This document shows, one piece after another, positions 50,602-62,316 of a stretch of 64,000 nucleotides of DNA (its first letter is position 1; each line of letters opens with the position of its first letter). Position numbers and translations under genes: made by a program. The stretch is from Microcella alkalica (lineage in GTDB: Bacteria; Actinomycetota; Actinomycetes; Actinomycetales; Microbacteriaceae), in NCBI RefSeq assembly GCF_014595885.1, contig NZ_JABUKC010000002.1, positions 186,001-250,000 of the forward strand, written 5' to 3'. Below the pieces are notes generated by a model. The model did no database searches, was not told where the DNA came from, and was given only the letters and a program-made list of their open reading frames with translations.

Positions 50602-53121
50602 ATGAGTGCGCTGATGGATGCCCTGCCCCGGCCCTTCGAGGCGGGCGCCGCGTTCGACGCCATCGCCGCGTGGTCGGCCGCCGGCGGTCGCCCGCTGTAC
50701 GAGGCGCAGGAGGAGGCGATCTTCGAGCTCGTCGCCGGCGCCCACGTGATCCTCGCCACGCCGACCGGCTCGGGCAAGAGCCTCGTCGCGCTCGCCGCCC
50801 ACGCGATCGCGCTCGCCCAGGGGCAGCGCACCTACTACACGGCGCCGATCAAGGCGCTCGTGAGCGAGAAGTTCTTCCAGCTGGTGGAGGTCTTCGGCGC
50901 CGAGAGCGTCGGCATGGTCACGGGCGACTCGGCCGTCAACGCCGATGCGCCGATCATCTGCTGCACCGCGGAGATCCTCGCCAACCTCGCCCTGCGGCAC
51001 GGCGCCGACCTGCCGGCGGGCGTCGTCGTCATGGACGAGTTCCACTTCTACGCCGACCCCGATCGCGGCTGGGCGTGGCAGGTGCCGCTGCTGACCCTCA
51101 CGCGCACGCAGTTCCTGCTCATGAGCGCCACCCTCGGCAACATGAGCGCGATCGCCGACGACCTGCACCGTCGCACCGAGCGGCCGGTGAGCGAGGTCAC
51201 CCACACCGACCGGCCGATCCCGCTCACCTTCGAGTACGTGCGCACGCCCGTGCACGAGACCGTGCAGACCCTGCTCGACGAGCGGCAGGCGCCGATCTAC
51301 GTCGTGCACTTCAGTCAGGCCGCCGCGATGGAGCGCGCGCAGGCGCTGTCGAGCATCCGCATCGTCTCTCGCGAGCAGCGCGACGAGATCGCCGCCGCGA
51401 TCGGCGACTTCCGGTTCTCGACCGGCTTCGGCTCGACCCTCAGCCGCCTCGTGCGCGCCGGCATCGGCGTGCACCACGCCGGCATGCTGCCGAAGTACCG
51501 GCGCCTCGTCGAGGTGCTCGCCCAGCGCGGGCTGCTGCGCGTCATCTGCGGCACCGACACCCTGGGCGTGGGCATCAACGTGCCGATCCGCACCGTGCTG
51601 CTCACCGCCCTCAGCAAGTACGACGGCGAGCGGATGCGCCAGCTCACGGCGCGCGAGTTCCACCAGATCGCCGGGCGCGCCGGTCGCGCCGGGTACGACA
51701 TCGCCGGTCTCGTCGTCGTGCAGGCGCCCGACCACGAGGTCGAGAACCACCTCGCGACGACCAAGGCAGGGACCGACCCGAAGAAGAAGCGGAAGATCGT
51801 GCGCAAGGCGGCGCCGGCCGGCTTCGTCACCTGGAGCGAGACGAGCTTCGAGCGCCTCGTCGGCGGCGCGCCCGAACCGCTCGAGAGCCGCATGCAGGTG
51901 AGCGCCGCGATGCTCATCAACCTCATCGCCCGCGGCGGCGACGTCTTCGGCAGCGCTCGGGCGCTGCTCACCGACAACCACGAGCCGCCGCACCGGCGGC
52001 GCGAGCTCGTGAAGCGCGCGCTCGGCATCGCGAAGACCCTGCTGCGGGCGGAGGTCGTCGAGGTCGATCGGTCGGGGGAGGGCGCGCCGAGCATCCGCCT
52101 CACCGTCGACCTGCAGCCGAACTTCGCGCTCAATCAGCCGTTGTCGCCGTTCGCGCTCGCCGTCATCGACCTGCTCGACCCCTCCGACGGGACCGGCGGG
52201 GTCGGCACCGGCCACTACGCCCTCGACGTCGTGAGCGTCATCGAGGCGACCCTGGAGAACCCCCGCCCGGTGCTCTCGCAGCAGCAGTTCAAGGCCCGCG
52301 GCGAGGCGGTCGGCCGCATGAAGGCCGAGGGCATCGAGTACGACGAGCGCATGGAGCTGCTGGAGGAGGTCGAGCACCCGCAGCCGCTCGCCGAGCTGCT
52401 GCGCGAGGCGTTCGAGACGTTCGCGTCGAGCCAGCCGTGGATCCGCGACGTCGAGCTCAAGCCGAAGAGCGTCGTGCGCGACATGTTCGAGCGCGCCATG
52501 ACCTTTGCCGAGTACGTGAGCTTCTACGGCCTCGCGCGCAGCGAGGGGCTGCTGCTTCGGTACCTCTCCGACGCCGACCGCGCCATCCGGCAGACGGTGC
52601 CCGACGAGGCGAAGACGGAGGAGCTGCGCGACATCATCGCCTGGCTCGGCGAGCTCGTGCGGCAGGTCGACTCGAGCCTCGTCGACGAGTGGGAGAAGCT
52701 CGCCAACCCGCAGCCCGACGAGGAGGCGCCGGTCATCCCGCCCGCGCCGCCGTCGGTGCTCACCAACCGCCGGGCGTTCATGGTGCTCGTGCGCAACGAA
52801 CTGTTCCGGCGCGTGCAGCTCGCCGCCCTCGAGCGCGACGACGAGCTCGTCGAGCTCGACCCCCAGGCGGGCTGGCCCGAGGCGCTCGACGCCTACTACG
52901 CGGAGCACGAGGCGATCGGCACGGGCGGGCCGGCGCGCAGCCCCGGCCTCGTGCAGATCGACGAGAACCCGGCGGATGCCCCCGGCACCTGGCGCGTGCG
53001 GCAGGTCATCGACGACCCGGCCGGCGATCACGACTGGGGCATCGACGCCCACGTGCTGCTCGACGAGAGCGAGGATCAGGGCGTCGCGGTGCTGCGGGTC
53101 GAGGGGCTGCGGCGACTCTAG
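50602..53121 (+). CDS. DEAD/DEAH helicase with DUF3516 end (Ski2-like)
   Basis: 839 residues. Superfamily 2 core: LATPTGSGKSLVAL near residue 55, DEFHFYAD (DEFH variant of DEAD) near 145, LLMSATLGNM, HHAGMLPKYRRLVE and FHQIAGRAGRAGYD. This is the Ski2/Mtr4-like order. A basic PKKKRKIVRK segment follows the core, and the C-terminal ~350 residues match DUF3516, a domain seen only with this helicase type in actinobacteria and relatives. Probable RNA helicase; substrate unknown. ATG 50602. 44 bases after the CPBP-like gene. Confidence 0.88.
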   Translation: MSALMDALPRPFEAGAAFDAIAAWSAAGGRPLYEAQEEAIFELVAGAHVILATPTGSGKSLVALAAHAIALAQGQRTYYTAPIKALVSEKFFQLVEVFGAESVGMVTGDSAVNADAPIICCTAEILANLALRHGADLPAGVVVMDEFHFYADPDRGWAWQVPLLTLTRTQFLLMSATLGNMSAIADDLHRRTERPVSEVTHTDRPIPLTFEYVRTPVHETVQTLLDERQAPIYVVHFSQAAAMERAQALSSIRIVSREQRDEIAAAIGDFRFSTGFGSTLSRLVRAGIGVHHAGMLPKYRRLVEVLAQRGLLRVICGTDTLGVGINVPIRTVLLTALSKYDGERMRQLTAREFHQIAGRAGRAGYDIAGLVVVQAPDHEVENHLATTKAGTDPKKKRKIVRKAAPAGFVTWSETSFERLVGGAPEPLESRMQVSAAMLINLIARGGDVFGSARALLTDNHEPPHRRRELVKRALGIAKTLLRAEVVEVDRSGEGAPSIRLTVDLQPNFALNQPLSPFALAVIDLLDPSDGTGGVGTGHYALDVVSVIEATLENPRPVLSQQQFKARGEAVGRMKAEGIEYDERMELLEEVEHPQPLAELLREAFETFASSQPWIRDVELKPKSVVRDMFERAMTFAEYVSFYGLARSEGLLLRYLSDADRAIRQTVPDEAKTEELRDIIAWLGELVRQVDSSLVDEWEKLANPQPDEEAPVIPPAPPSVLTNRRAFMVLVRNELFRRVQLAALERDDELVELDPQAGWPEALDAYYAEHEAIGTGGPARSPGLVQIDENPADAPGTWRVRQVIDDPAGDHDWGIDAHVLLDESEDQGVAVLRVEGLRRL

Positions 53122-53185
53122 GCAGTGCGGCGGCTGGAGGGGCTGCGGCCGCTCGAGGGGTCTGCGCCGCCGCGGTGTGCGGCGC

Positions 53186-53509
53186 TCAGCTCGCCTGGTC
53201 GAGACGCCCGAGCATCGTCCACACCGTGCGGGTGAGCGGCGGGTGGTCGAGCGCGATCTGGCGCAGCAGACGGTAGTCGCGCGCGGCGGAGGGGCGCCGA
53301 TCGCCGTCCTCCCGGATGAGCTCGGCTCTGAGCATCCACACCACGAGCTCGTCCACCGTCGGCAGCTCCTCCATGAACTCCCACGGGTCCTCGCCGTCGC
53401 GCAGGCGCTCCCAGACAACCGTCTGCAGCTCGTCGTTCGCCTCCGCACGCAGCACCTCGAGGCTCGCGCCACGGCGGCGGGAGTGCGATGCGTCGGGGGA
53501 GCGGCTCAC
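53186..53509 (-). CDS. hypothetical protein
   Basis: 107 residues, cytoplasmic. Ser/Arg-rich start, then helical RAEANDELQTVVWERLRDGE and MEELPTVDELVVWMLRAEL, ending RLLRQIALDHPPLTRTVWTM. Not recognised. GTG start at 53507-53509 lies inside one arm of an 11-base-pair hairpin (53505-53515 with 53531-53541), which could lower or regulate translation. It converges on the helicase gene. Confidence 0.55.
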   Translation of the reverse strand: MSRSPDASHSRRRGASLEVLRAEANDELQTVVWERLRDGEDPWEFMEELPTVDELVVWMLRAELIREDGDRRPSAARDYRLLRQIALDHPPLTRTVWTMLGRLDQAS

Positions 53510-53541
53510 CCCTCGAGCCTAGGTCGGGCCCGAGGGGTGAG
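53505..53541 (-). promoter_or_regulatory. hairpin over the start codon of the 53186 gene
   Basis: CTCACCCCTCG (53505-53515) pairs perfectly with CGAGGGGTGAG (53531-53541), loop of 15 bases. On the minus strand the second arm holds the GTG start, so folding would hide the start and part of the ribosome binding region. Confidence 0.4.
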
Positions 53542-53715
53542 CACTCAGCGGGGGATCAGGCCGGCGCGGTGGGCAAGCGGTGCGGCGCGCGCGGCCAGCG
53601 GGTTTCGGGAGGTCGCCGCGACGATGCGGCGCACGGCGCGCGCGGGGGCGCGCGTCGCGTTCCCTGCGGGGCGCAGGGGCGGATGCCCGGTGCGGAGAAG
53701 CGCCGGGCCCGGTCA

Positions 53716-54528
53716 TCAGGGCAGCAGCGTCGGCAGCGCGGCGAGGGTCTCGGGCGAGAACCACCACCACGCGGCGATCACCGCGGCCTGCACGAGCACC
53801 CACAGGAACAGCGGCCACGGCGCGGCGCCCGTCGCACGCGACACCTGCACGCCACGCACCGCGAGGTACACCGGCGGCGCGATGAGCGCGAGGCCCCACG
53901 GCGCCGTCGAGAGGTGGCCGTCGTCGCTCAGCGCGCGCGCGTCGCGGGCAGCGAGCGCCGCGTAGAGCACGAACGGCAGGCCGAGCAGGGCCGCGCTCGA
54001 GGAGAACGGCGCGTAGTGGGGCAGGCCGGTGAGCGCGTAGTAGACGGCGCCGGCGTGCATGATCGGCAGCAGCGCGAACAGCCAGATGGCGCTCGTGTGC
54101 ACCTTCGTGGCGAAGGTGTCGGCCATCTTCGGGCGCGCCGGGGGCGCGACGTACGCCTCCTGGAACTCGGCGGGCACCACGTCCGACAGCACGATGTCGG
54201 GCGAGAACACGGTCGCCGCCGAGACGCGGGGCAACTCGTCCCAGGTGGGGCTCGAGGCGGTCACGATCGTGTGCAGCGGCATCGACTCGGCGATGCGGGC
54301 CGACTCGCGCGCGGTGGGCGTCGCGGCCGAGCCGTGCACCATCACGGGGCCCGTCGGCGACTGCACGGTCGTCGTGGCGACCGGCTCGGCGACGTTGGCG
54401 ATGACGGCGATGGGCGCGGTGTACTCGGTCCACTTCTCGCCGTCCCACCAGCGGCGCTCGCTGCCCGTGCGGCTCAGTGGATCCGGGTACCAGCCCGCGG
54501 GCACGCGGGACGGTGCGGTGATGGTCAT
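53716..54528 (-). CDS. DUF2510 membrane protein
   Basis: 270 residues. DUF2510 at 8-38 (VPAGWYPDPLSRTGSERRWW and WTEYTAP), a middle linker with repeated Val/Thr/Ala, then four hydrophobic helices at the C-terminus (IWLFALLPIMHAGAVYYAL, ALLGLPFVLYAALAA, WGLALIAPPVYLAVRG, FLWVLVQAAVIAAWWWF). Same family as its neighbour at 54718, whose helices align (WAIALLPMLQLLL, GAPIYLVLRAVSLAR). ATG 54528 follows GGGGGAAC. The 206 bases after it toward 53509 show no gene. Confidence 0.8.
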   Translation of the reverse strand: MTITAPSRVPAGWYPDPLSRTGSERRWWDGEKWTEYTAPIAVIANVAEPVATTTVQSPTGPVMVHGSAATPTARESARIAESMPLHTIVTASSPTWDELPRVSAATVFSPDIVLSDVVPAEFQEAYVAPPARPKMADTFATKVHTSAIWLFALLPIMHAGAVYYALTGLPHYAPFSSSAALLGLPFVLYAALAARDARALSDDGHLSTAPWGLALIAPPVYLAVRGVQVSRATGAAPWPLFLWVLVQAAVIAAWWWFSPETLAALPTLLP

Positions 54529-54717
54529 TGTTCCCCCAGGTGTCTCCCGGTCCCCCGACCGGTTCGGAACCCGCCCCTCGCGGCTGCGAGGGGTGCTGTC
54601 GCGCATGTTCGGGTCCGACGCGACTTGGTGCTGCTCGATGTTCGGTTGTGGTTCCTGCAGCGGAGCCTAGGTTCTCGAGTGCGCCCGCAGGAAGAGCGCG
54701 AACCTGGTCGGTGTTCG

Positions 54718-56328
54718 TTATTCGACGAAGCTGTACACGCCCCAGTCGTCGACCTGCCACGTGATCCAGCCGTTGGCGCGCTGCAGGCTCACCGTGGGGA
54801 AGAACGTGGTGCCGTCGGCGTTCACGGCCTCGCAGCGCATCTGCTGGCCGATGAACAGCGGCGGGTTGTTGGCGCACGTCACGTCGGCGGGCGAGCCGAG
54901 CGTCGACAGGTTGAGCTCGAGTGTGTTCGCAGCCTCCGCGGCGAACACCTGCGGCACGGCCGAGATGAGCAGGCCGGGCACCGCGACGATCGCGCCGACC
55001 TGCAGGCCCACGAGCAGCAGGAACACTGCCGCGGGCGCGAAGCCGGCACCGGAGTAGCGGGCGAGGCTGACGGCGCGCAGCACGAGGTAGATCGGCGCGC
55101 CGAGGATCGCCCACCACCAGCCCGCGGGCCGGTCGATGCCGCGCTTCTTCAGCGAGCGCTGGTCGAAGAAGGCGAGCGCGACGACGACGGGGATCGGCGC
55201 GAGCCAGATCGCCGTGATGATCGGCAGCTCGAGCCCGCTCGTGAACGCCGCGACAACCAGCAGGCTCAGCAGCAGCTGCAGCATCGGCAGCAGCGCGATC
55301 GCCCACGCGGCGCCGGTGTGCACGTGCGGCACGGGGCCAGCGGCGCCGGGCATCATCGCGCCGCGACGCATTGCGGCGACGGGCGACTCGGGCACGAACG
55401 GCACGTACTGGGGCGCGCCCGGGGCCGAGCCCCAGCCGGCCGCGCTGCCCGTGCCGGGAGCCGAGTTGTAGCGCGAGGCCGAGGGCTGCTGCGGCGGAGA
55501 ATCCTGGAAGAGGGCGTGCTGCGCGTAGTACGGGCTCGCGCCCCACTGCTCCTGCGGGTGCGGGGCCGAGGTCTGCGGCGCCGAGTAAGCCTGCGAGGAA
55601 GTCGCGGCCTGGGCCGAGTACGGCTGCCAGCCTCCGCTCGCCGGGGCCCCGGGAACCGAGCCGGGCGAGGAGTGGTTGACGGCGCTCGAGGCCGACACGG
55701 GGCCGGGCGCGTGGGTCGGCTGCTGCTCGCGCGGCTCCTGCATCGGGATCCACTGCGCGTCACGCATCGCCGACTCGCTCGTCGGGATGTCGAAGCCGGG
55801 GAAGGCGTTCGCGGCCGGCTGCTGCGCGGCGGGCTGCTGCTGCGCCTGCGGGGCGGCCTGCTGAGCGGCCGGGATGACCGGCTCGGCCTGCACGAAGGGC
55901 GCAGCCGAGGGGGCCGCAGTCGGTGCCGCGGTCGGCGGCACGATCGGCTCGCTCGCCGCAACGGGCTCGGTGAAGGCGAAGGGGTCGGCGGCGGGCGCGG
56001 CGGACACCGCGGGCTCGGGCTCGGGCTCGATGAGCGCGGGCATCGAGTCGGTCGTCGGAGCGGGCAGCGCCTTCAGCACGTGCGCGAGCGCCCGGTCGCC
56101 GCCGCCACCGTCGCCGGCGTCGGTGGCCGAGTCGGCGCTGCGGCGCGAGCGCCGCGTCGGCAGCTCGTCGTCGGCGAAGGTCGTCGGGGCGGGCTGGGCC
56201 ACCATCGGCTGCCGCGCGTCGGAGACATGCTCGGTCCAGGCGTGGTTGTCCCACCACCGCAGCTGCGGCAGACCGAGCGGGTCGGGATACCAGCCAGCCG
56301 GCACCCTTCCGTAGTCGTCGTCCGACAC
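54718..56328 (-). CDS. DUF2510 membrane protein, large
   Basis: 536 residues. DUF2510 near the N-terminus (VPAGWYPDPLGLPQLRWWDN and HAWTEHVSD), a 300-residue Gln/Ala/Pro-rich disordered stretch, four membrane helices (about 335-460) and an extracellular end with a Cys pair, where VTCANNPPLFIGQQMRCEAV and WITWQVDDWGVYSFVE look like a small folded sensor or ligand domain. GTG 56328 was chosen for AGGGGG about seven bases upstream; ATG 56343 adds five residues. Paralogue of the next gene downstream. Confidence 0.8.
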   Translation of the reverse strand: MSDDDYGRVPAGWYPDPLGLPQLRWWDNHAWTEHVSDARQPMVAQPAPTTFADDELPTRRSRRSADSATDAGDGGGGDRALAHVLKALPAPTTDSMPALIEPEPEPAVSAAPAADPFAFTEPVAASEPIVPPTAAPTAAPSAAPFVQAEPVIPAAQQAAPQAQQQPAAQQPAANAFPGFDIPTSESAMRDAQWIPMQEPREQQPTHAPGPVSASSAVNHSSPGSVPGAPASGGWQPYSAQAATSSQAYSAPQTSAPHPQEQWGASPYYAQHALFQDSPPQQPSASRYNSAPGTGSAAGWGSAPGAPQYVPFVPESPVAAMRRGAMMPGAAGPVPHVHTGAAWAIALLPMLQLLLSLLVVAAFTSGLELPIITAIWLAPIPVVVALAFFDQRSLKKRGIDRPAGWWWAILGAPIYLVLRAVSLARYSGAGFAPAAVFLLLVGLQVGAIVAVPGLLISAVPQVFAAEAANTLELNLSTLGSPADVTCANNPPLFIGQQMRCEAVNADGTTFFPTVSLQRANGWITWQVDDWGVYSFVE

Positions 56329-56426
56329 GTTTCGCCCCCTCATCAGGCCGGACCCCTCGCCCGACTGGGTTCAGTGTAGGGGTCTGTCCACGGCCGGCGG
56401 GAGGGTCCTCTCCGCCCCAGTCAGGG

Positions 56427-56446
56427 TGTCCCCCGCCCGGGGGACA
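56427..56446 (-). terminator. 9-base-pair GC palindrome after the pabC-like gene
   Basis: TGTCCCCCG (56427-56435) and CGGGGGACA (56438-56446) pair exactly with two bases between. It begins 18 bases past the stop of the minus-strand aminotransferase gene, a good place for a terminator; it also lies about 100 bases upstream of the DUF2510 start. Confidence 0.55.
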
Positions 56447-56464
56447 GCGGCCCACGAGCCTGCC

Positions 56465-57334
56465 TTAGGTCACTCGGGGCAGGTCGGTACCGAAGGGAGG
56501 AGGGAGGGGGCGCTCGGCCGCCGCGAGCCACGCGCGGCCGCGCGCCGCCCGACCCGGCTCCGTGACGAGCGACGGGCCGTTCACCCACGAGCTGGCGACG
56601 CGCAGCCCGTGCAGGGCGCTGAGCACCCACAGCTCGCAGCCGTCAAGGTCGTCGGGTCGGGCATCCGCCGCCTCAATGCGCACCCCGTCGGCGGCGGCCG
56701 CGTCGAGCAGCAGCGCCGTCGTCACGCTCGCGATGCGGGCGCGGGCCGCCGACGGCTCCACGAGCGTGCCGTCGGGTCGCCACCACACCAGGCCCGAGTA
56801 GGCGCCCTCGACGATGACGCCGTCGCCGTCGACGATGATCGCCTCGCCCGCGCCGAGCGGCTGCACGGCGGTGCGCAGGCGCTGCAGGGCATCCAGGTCG
56901 GGCCCCTTCACGAGCGGGCGCGTGCGCGGATCGTGCGGGGCGGTCGCCACGACGACCTCCTCCGCGGTGGGCGGCGTCGGTCGCAGCCGCAGGCTCAGCC
57001 CCGTGGCGGGCTCGCCGGGGCCGTCGAAGGGTGAGCGGATGCTCCGCGCGCGCAGCTCGACGCGGGGGAAGTGGTCGCCCTCCCGCGGCAGCGCCGCCAC
57101 GACGGCTTCGCAGAACGCGCGCACCTCGCGCTCGGGCCGGTGCGGCCGGATCGCCGCCGAGAACCGCGCCAGGTGACGGTCGAGCCCCCGCACCCGCCCG
57201 TCGACGACGCGCCACGAGTCGGCGGCGAGCAGCGCACCGGCGCCGACGTCGCACCAGTCGACGGTCGTCCACGCCGCGACGCCGTCGCCCGTGCCGCGCC
57301 AGTGCAGCAGCCCCTCGGCGGGCGCCCCGCTCAC
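56465..57334 (-). CDS. class IV aminotransferase, pabC-like
   Basis: 289 residues. Fold-type IV PLP pattern but divergent: LLAADSWRVVDGRVRGLDRH at the N-terminus with ARFSAAIR, the likely PLP lysine in LVKGPDLDALQRLR near 150, and the VDGDGVIVEGAYSGLVWWRP strand-loop. The divergent neighbour is pabB, 29 bases between starts, which favours 4-amino-4-deoxychorismate lyase (PabC) for p-aminobenzoate synthesis. GTG 57334 is supported by GGGAG six bases upstream; the longer open frame is Arg-rich shadow. Confidence 0.75.
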   Translation of the reverse strand: MSGAPAEGLLHWRGTGDGVAAWTTVDWCDVGAGALLAADSWRVVDGRVRGLDRHLARFSAAIRPHRPEREVRAFCEAVVAALPREGDHFPRVELRARSIRSPFDGPGEPATGLSLRLRPTPPTAEEVVVATAPHDPRTRPLVKGPDLDALQRLRTAVQPLGAGEAIIVDGDGVIVEGAYSGLVWWRPDGTLVEPSAARARIASVTTALLLDAAAADGVRIEAADARPDDLDGCELWVLSALHGLRVASSWVNGPSLVTEPGRAARGRAWLAAAERPLPPPFGTDLPRVT

Positions 57335-57363
57335 GGTCGACTCCCGCTCATAGGATTCAGGGT

Positions 57364-58770
57364 ATGCGTCACGGGCTCCTGCGGCACCGGCTCGCGCCCG
57401 CGACCGACGACCTCCCGGCCGGCGAGCTCGCCGAGCGCGTGCTGCTCGCCCTCGCCGCCGCGCACCCCACGGCCGATCTGGTCTGGCTCGACTCCGGGCT
57501 CGGCGCACGCGACGGGCGCTCCTTCCTCTCCGTCGACGGCGAGCGGGTGCGCCTCGCGCCCGGCGAGCCCGTGCTGCCGCAGCTGCGCGCAGCGCTCGCC
57601 GCCCTGCCGCGGCTCGCGCCCGCCGAGGGCGCCGCGCCGCCGCTCGGCCTCATCGGCTGGTTCGGGTACGAGCTGCGTGCCGAGACGATGGGGATGCCCG
57701 CCCCGGCCGTGCCCGCCGCACACGCCGCCTCATGGCTGGCCCTCGATCGCGGCCTCGCGCTCGACCACGCCACCGGCGCGGTCGAGCTCGTCGCGCTCGA
57801 CCCGCACGGCACCGGAGCCTGGGTCGGCGAGCTCGCCGACTGGCGCGCGCGCATGGTCGAGGTCGTCGACGGTGCGCGCCGAGCATCCGCCGCCCCGATC
57901 GTCGACCCAGCCCCGCGCACGGCGCACTGGCGCGACGACGACGCGCGCTACGCGGAGCTTGTGCGGCGGTGCCAGGCGGCGATCCGCGACGGCGAGGCGT
58001 ATCAGCTGTGCCTCACCTCGCAGGCGCGCGTCGACGACCCCGGCGACGCGCTCGAGCTGTACCGGCGCGTCCGGCGGTCGAGCACCGCTCACCATGGCGC
58101 CCTGCTGCGTATCGGCGAGGCGACGCTCGTCAGTGCGAGCCCGGAGACCTTCCTGCGCGTCGAGCCGACCGCCGACGGCCTGCTCGCCCGCACCCGGCCC
58201 ATCAAGGGCACGCGCCCGCGCGGCGCTGACGCGACCGCCGACGCCGCCCTCGCCGCCGAGCTCGCCGCGAACGACAAGGAGCGCGCCGAGAACCTCATGA
58301 TCGTCGACCTCATGCGCAACGACTTGCAGCGCGTCTGCGCCGTCGGCTCGGTCGTCGTCACCGGTCTGCTCGAGGTCGAGACGTATCCGCAGGTGCACCA
58401 GCTCGTCTCGACCGTCGAGGGGCGGCTGCGCGAGGGGCTCGATGCGCTCGACGCCATCGCCGCGTGCTTCCCCGCCGGCTCAATGACGGGGGCGCCCAAG
58501 CGGCGCGCGATCGAGCTGCTCGAGCGGTGGGAGGGCGGCGCGCGCGGGGTCTACTCGGGCGCCTTCGGGTACCTCGGCGCCGACGGCTCGGCCGACCTCG
58601 CGATGGTGATCCGCTCCATCCTCGTCGAGGGCTCGGGGCGGGCATCCGTCGCGACGATCGGGGCGGGCGGCGGCGTGACCGCGCTCAGCGACCCCCAGGC
58701 GGAGGTCGCCGAGATGCGGCTCAAGGCGAGGGCGCTGTTGCGCGCTCTCGGCGCGGCCGACTCCCTGTGA
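57364..58770 (+). CDS. pabB: aminodeoxychorismate synthase component I
   Basis: 468 residues of the anthranilate/para-aminobenzoate synthase component I family. It converts chorismate to 4-amino-4-deoxychorismate with ammonia from a PabA glutaminase, which is not in the window. RPIKGTRPRG holds Lys281; this PIKGT form is typical of PabB, while TrpE has PIAGT. Further motifs are ENLMIVDLMRNDL, FPAGSMTGAPKRRAIELL and GVYSGAFGY. ATG 57364. Downstream, leuS starts after 20 bases on the same strand. Confidence 0.92.
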   Translation: MRHGLLRHRLAPATDDLPAGELAERVLLALAAAHPTADLVWLDSGLGARDGRSFLSVDGERVRLAPGEPVLPQLRAALAALPRLAPAEGAAPPLGLIGWFGYELRAETMGMPAPAVPAAHAASWLALDRGLALDHATGAVELVALDPHGTGAWVGELADWRARMVEVVDGARRASAAPIVDPAPRTAHWRDDDARYAELVRRCQAAIRDGEAYQLCLTSQARVDDPGDALELYRRVRRSSTAHHGALLRIGEATLVSASPETFLRVEPTADGLLARTRPIKGTRPRGADATADAALAAELAANDKERAENLMIVDLMRNDLQRVCAVGSVVVTGLLEVETYPQVHQLVSTVEGRLREGLDALDAIAACFPAGSMTGAPKRRAIELLERWEGGARGVYSGAFGYLGADGSADLAMVIRSILVEGSGRASVATIGAGGGVTALSDPQAEVAEMRLKARALLRALGAADSL

Positions 58771-58790
58771 GCCCCCCGTAAGATCGACGA

Positions 58791-61373
<2,583 letters not shown>

Positions 61374-61476
61374 TCGCGCGGCGCGCTGCTCCTCCCCAGG
61401 GGGCGGTGCGGCGGGCGCGCCCGCCGATCGACCGGATGCCCGGCGAGCGGTGTCGGTGACCTCCTAGCCTTCCCGC

Positions 61477-62316
61477 GTGCGAGCGCAGGATGACACGGGC
61501 GAGCCGTCGGCCGCGCAGCCCGAGCCGTGGCTCTCTGCGCTCGCGTCGGTCTCGGCCGGCGACGCTCGCGGGAACGCGGGCGCGGGCGCGGGCGCGCGAT
61601 CGTCGTCCTCGGAGGCCGGGCCCCCGCGCCGCAGCCCGCGCGTGCGGGCCGCGGTCGGTGCGGTCGTCGTGCTCGGGCTGCTCGGCCTCGGCACCGCCGT
61701 CGTCGTCTCGCTGCTGACGCCCGGCGGGGCGGTCAGCGTCGTCGCGCCCGGCTCGGCGGATCCGTCGCCCGCGGCGGGTGTCGACGGCTCGGCGGCCGAT
61801 CCGGATGCCGTGGTGCCGCCGAGCGAGGCCGCCGTCATCGTGCACGTGCTCGGCGCCGTCGCCCGGCCCGGCATCGTCGAGGTGAACGTCGGTGACCGCG
61901 TCATCGACGCGATCGCCGCGGCCGGCGGCACGACCGACGCGGCCGACGTCGCGCGCATCAACCTCGCCCGTGAGCTCGTCGACGGCGAGCAGCTCTACGT
62001 GCCGGCCGTGGGGGAGGAGCTGCCCGCCGGGGCGGCGCCGGGCAGCGGGCCGGGCGGGGCGGGTGCAGGGGCTGGTGCCGGGGCTGGTGTCGGGGCGGCT
62101 GGTGCCGGCGGCTCGGGTGCGGCGGGTCTCGTCAACCTCAACACCGCGGACGCGGCGGCGCTCGAGACGCTGCCCGGGGTCGGCCCCGCGCTCGCGACGC
62201 GCATCCTCGCCTGGCGCGACGAGAACGGGCCGTTCCGCGCGGTCGACGAGCTGCTCACGGTCGCCGGCATCGGCGAGAAGACGCTCGCGGGGTTCCGCGA
62301 CCTGGTGACGGTGTGA
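61477..62316 (+). CDS. comEA: competence protein ComEA
   Basis: 279 residues. One membrane helix (VRAAVGAVVVLGLLGLGTAV, about 55-78), a SLBB-like domain (VIVHVLGAVARPGIVEVNVG and following), a Gly/Ala linker, and a C-terminal helix-hairpin-helix pair (VNLNTADAAALETLPGVGPA, then FRAVDELLTVAGIGEKTLAG) that binds DNA. ComEA is the surface receptor for double-stranded DNA in natural transformation. GTG start at 61477. The stop overlaps comEC as GTGA. Confidence 0.93.
   Translation: MRAQDDTGEPSAAQPEPWLSALASVSAGDARGNAGAGAGARSSSSEAGPPRRSPRVRAAVGAVVVLGLLGLGTAVVVSLLTPGGAVSVVAPGSADPSPAAGVDGSAADPDAVVPPSEAAVIVHVLGAVARPGIVEVNVGDRVIDAIAAAGGTTDAADVARINLARELVDGEQLYVPAVGEELPAGAAPGSGPGGAGAGAGAGAGVGAAGAGGSGAAGLVNLNTADAAALETLPGVGPALATRILAWRDENGPFRAVDELLTVAGIGEKTLAGFRDLVTV

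Noticed and set aside
50380-53472. 1030-codon open frame on the minus strand
   Set aside because: It lies opposite the DUF3516 helicase, has no domain content and is Arg/His/Leu-rich, the usual shadow of a high-GC gene.
53488-56379. 963-codon plus-strand frame
   Set aside because: Antisense to two DUF2510 genes whose N-terminal modules are unmistakable; the frame itself is Arg/Gly low complexity.
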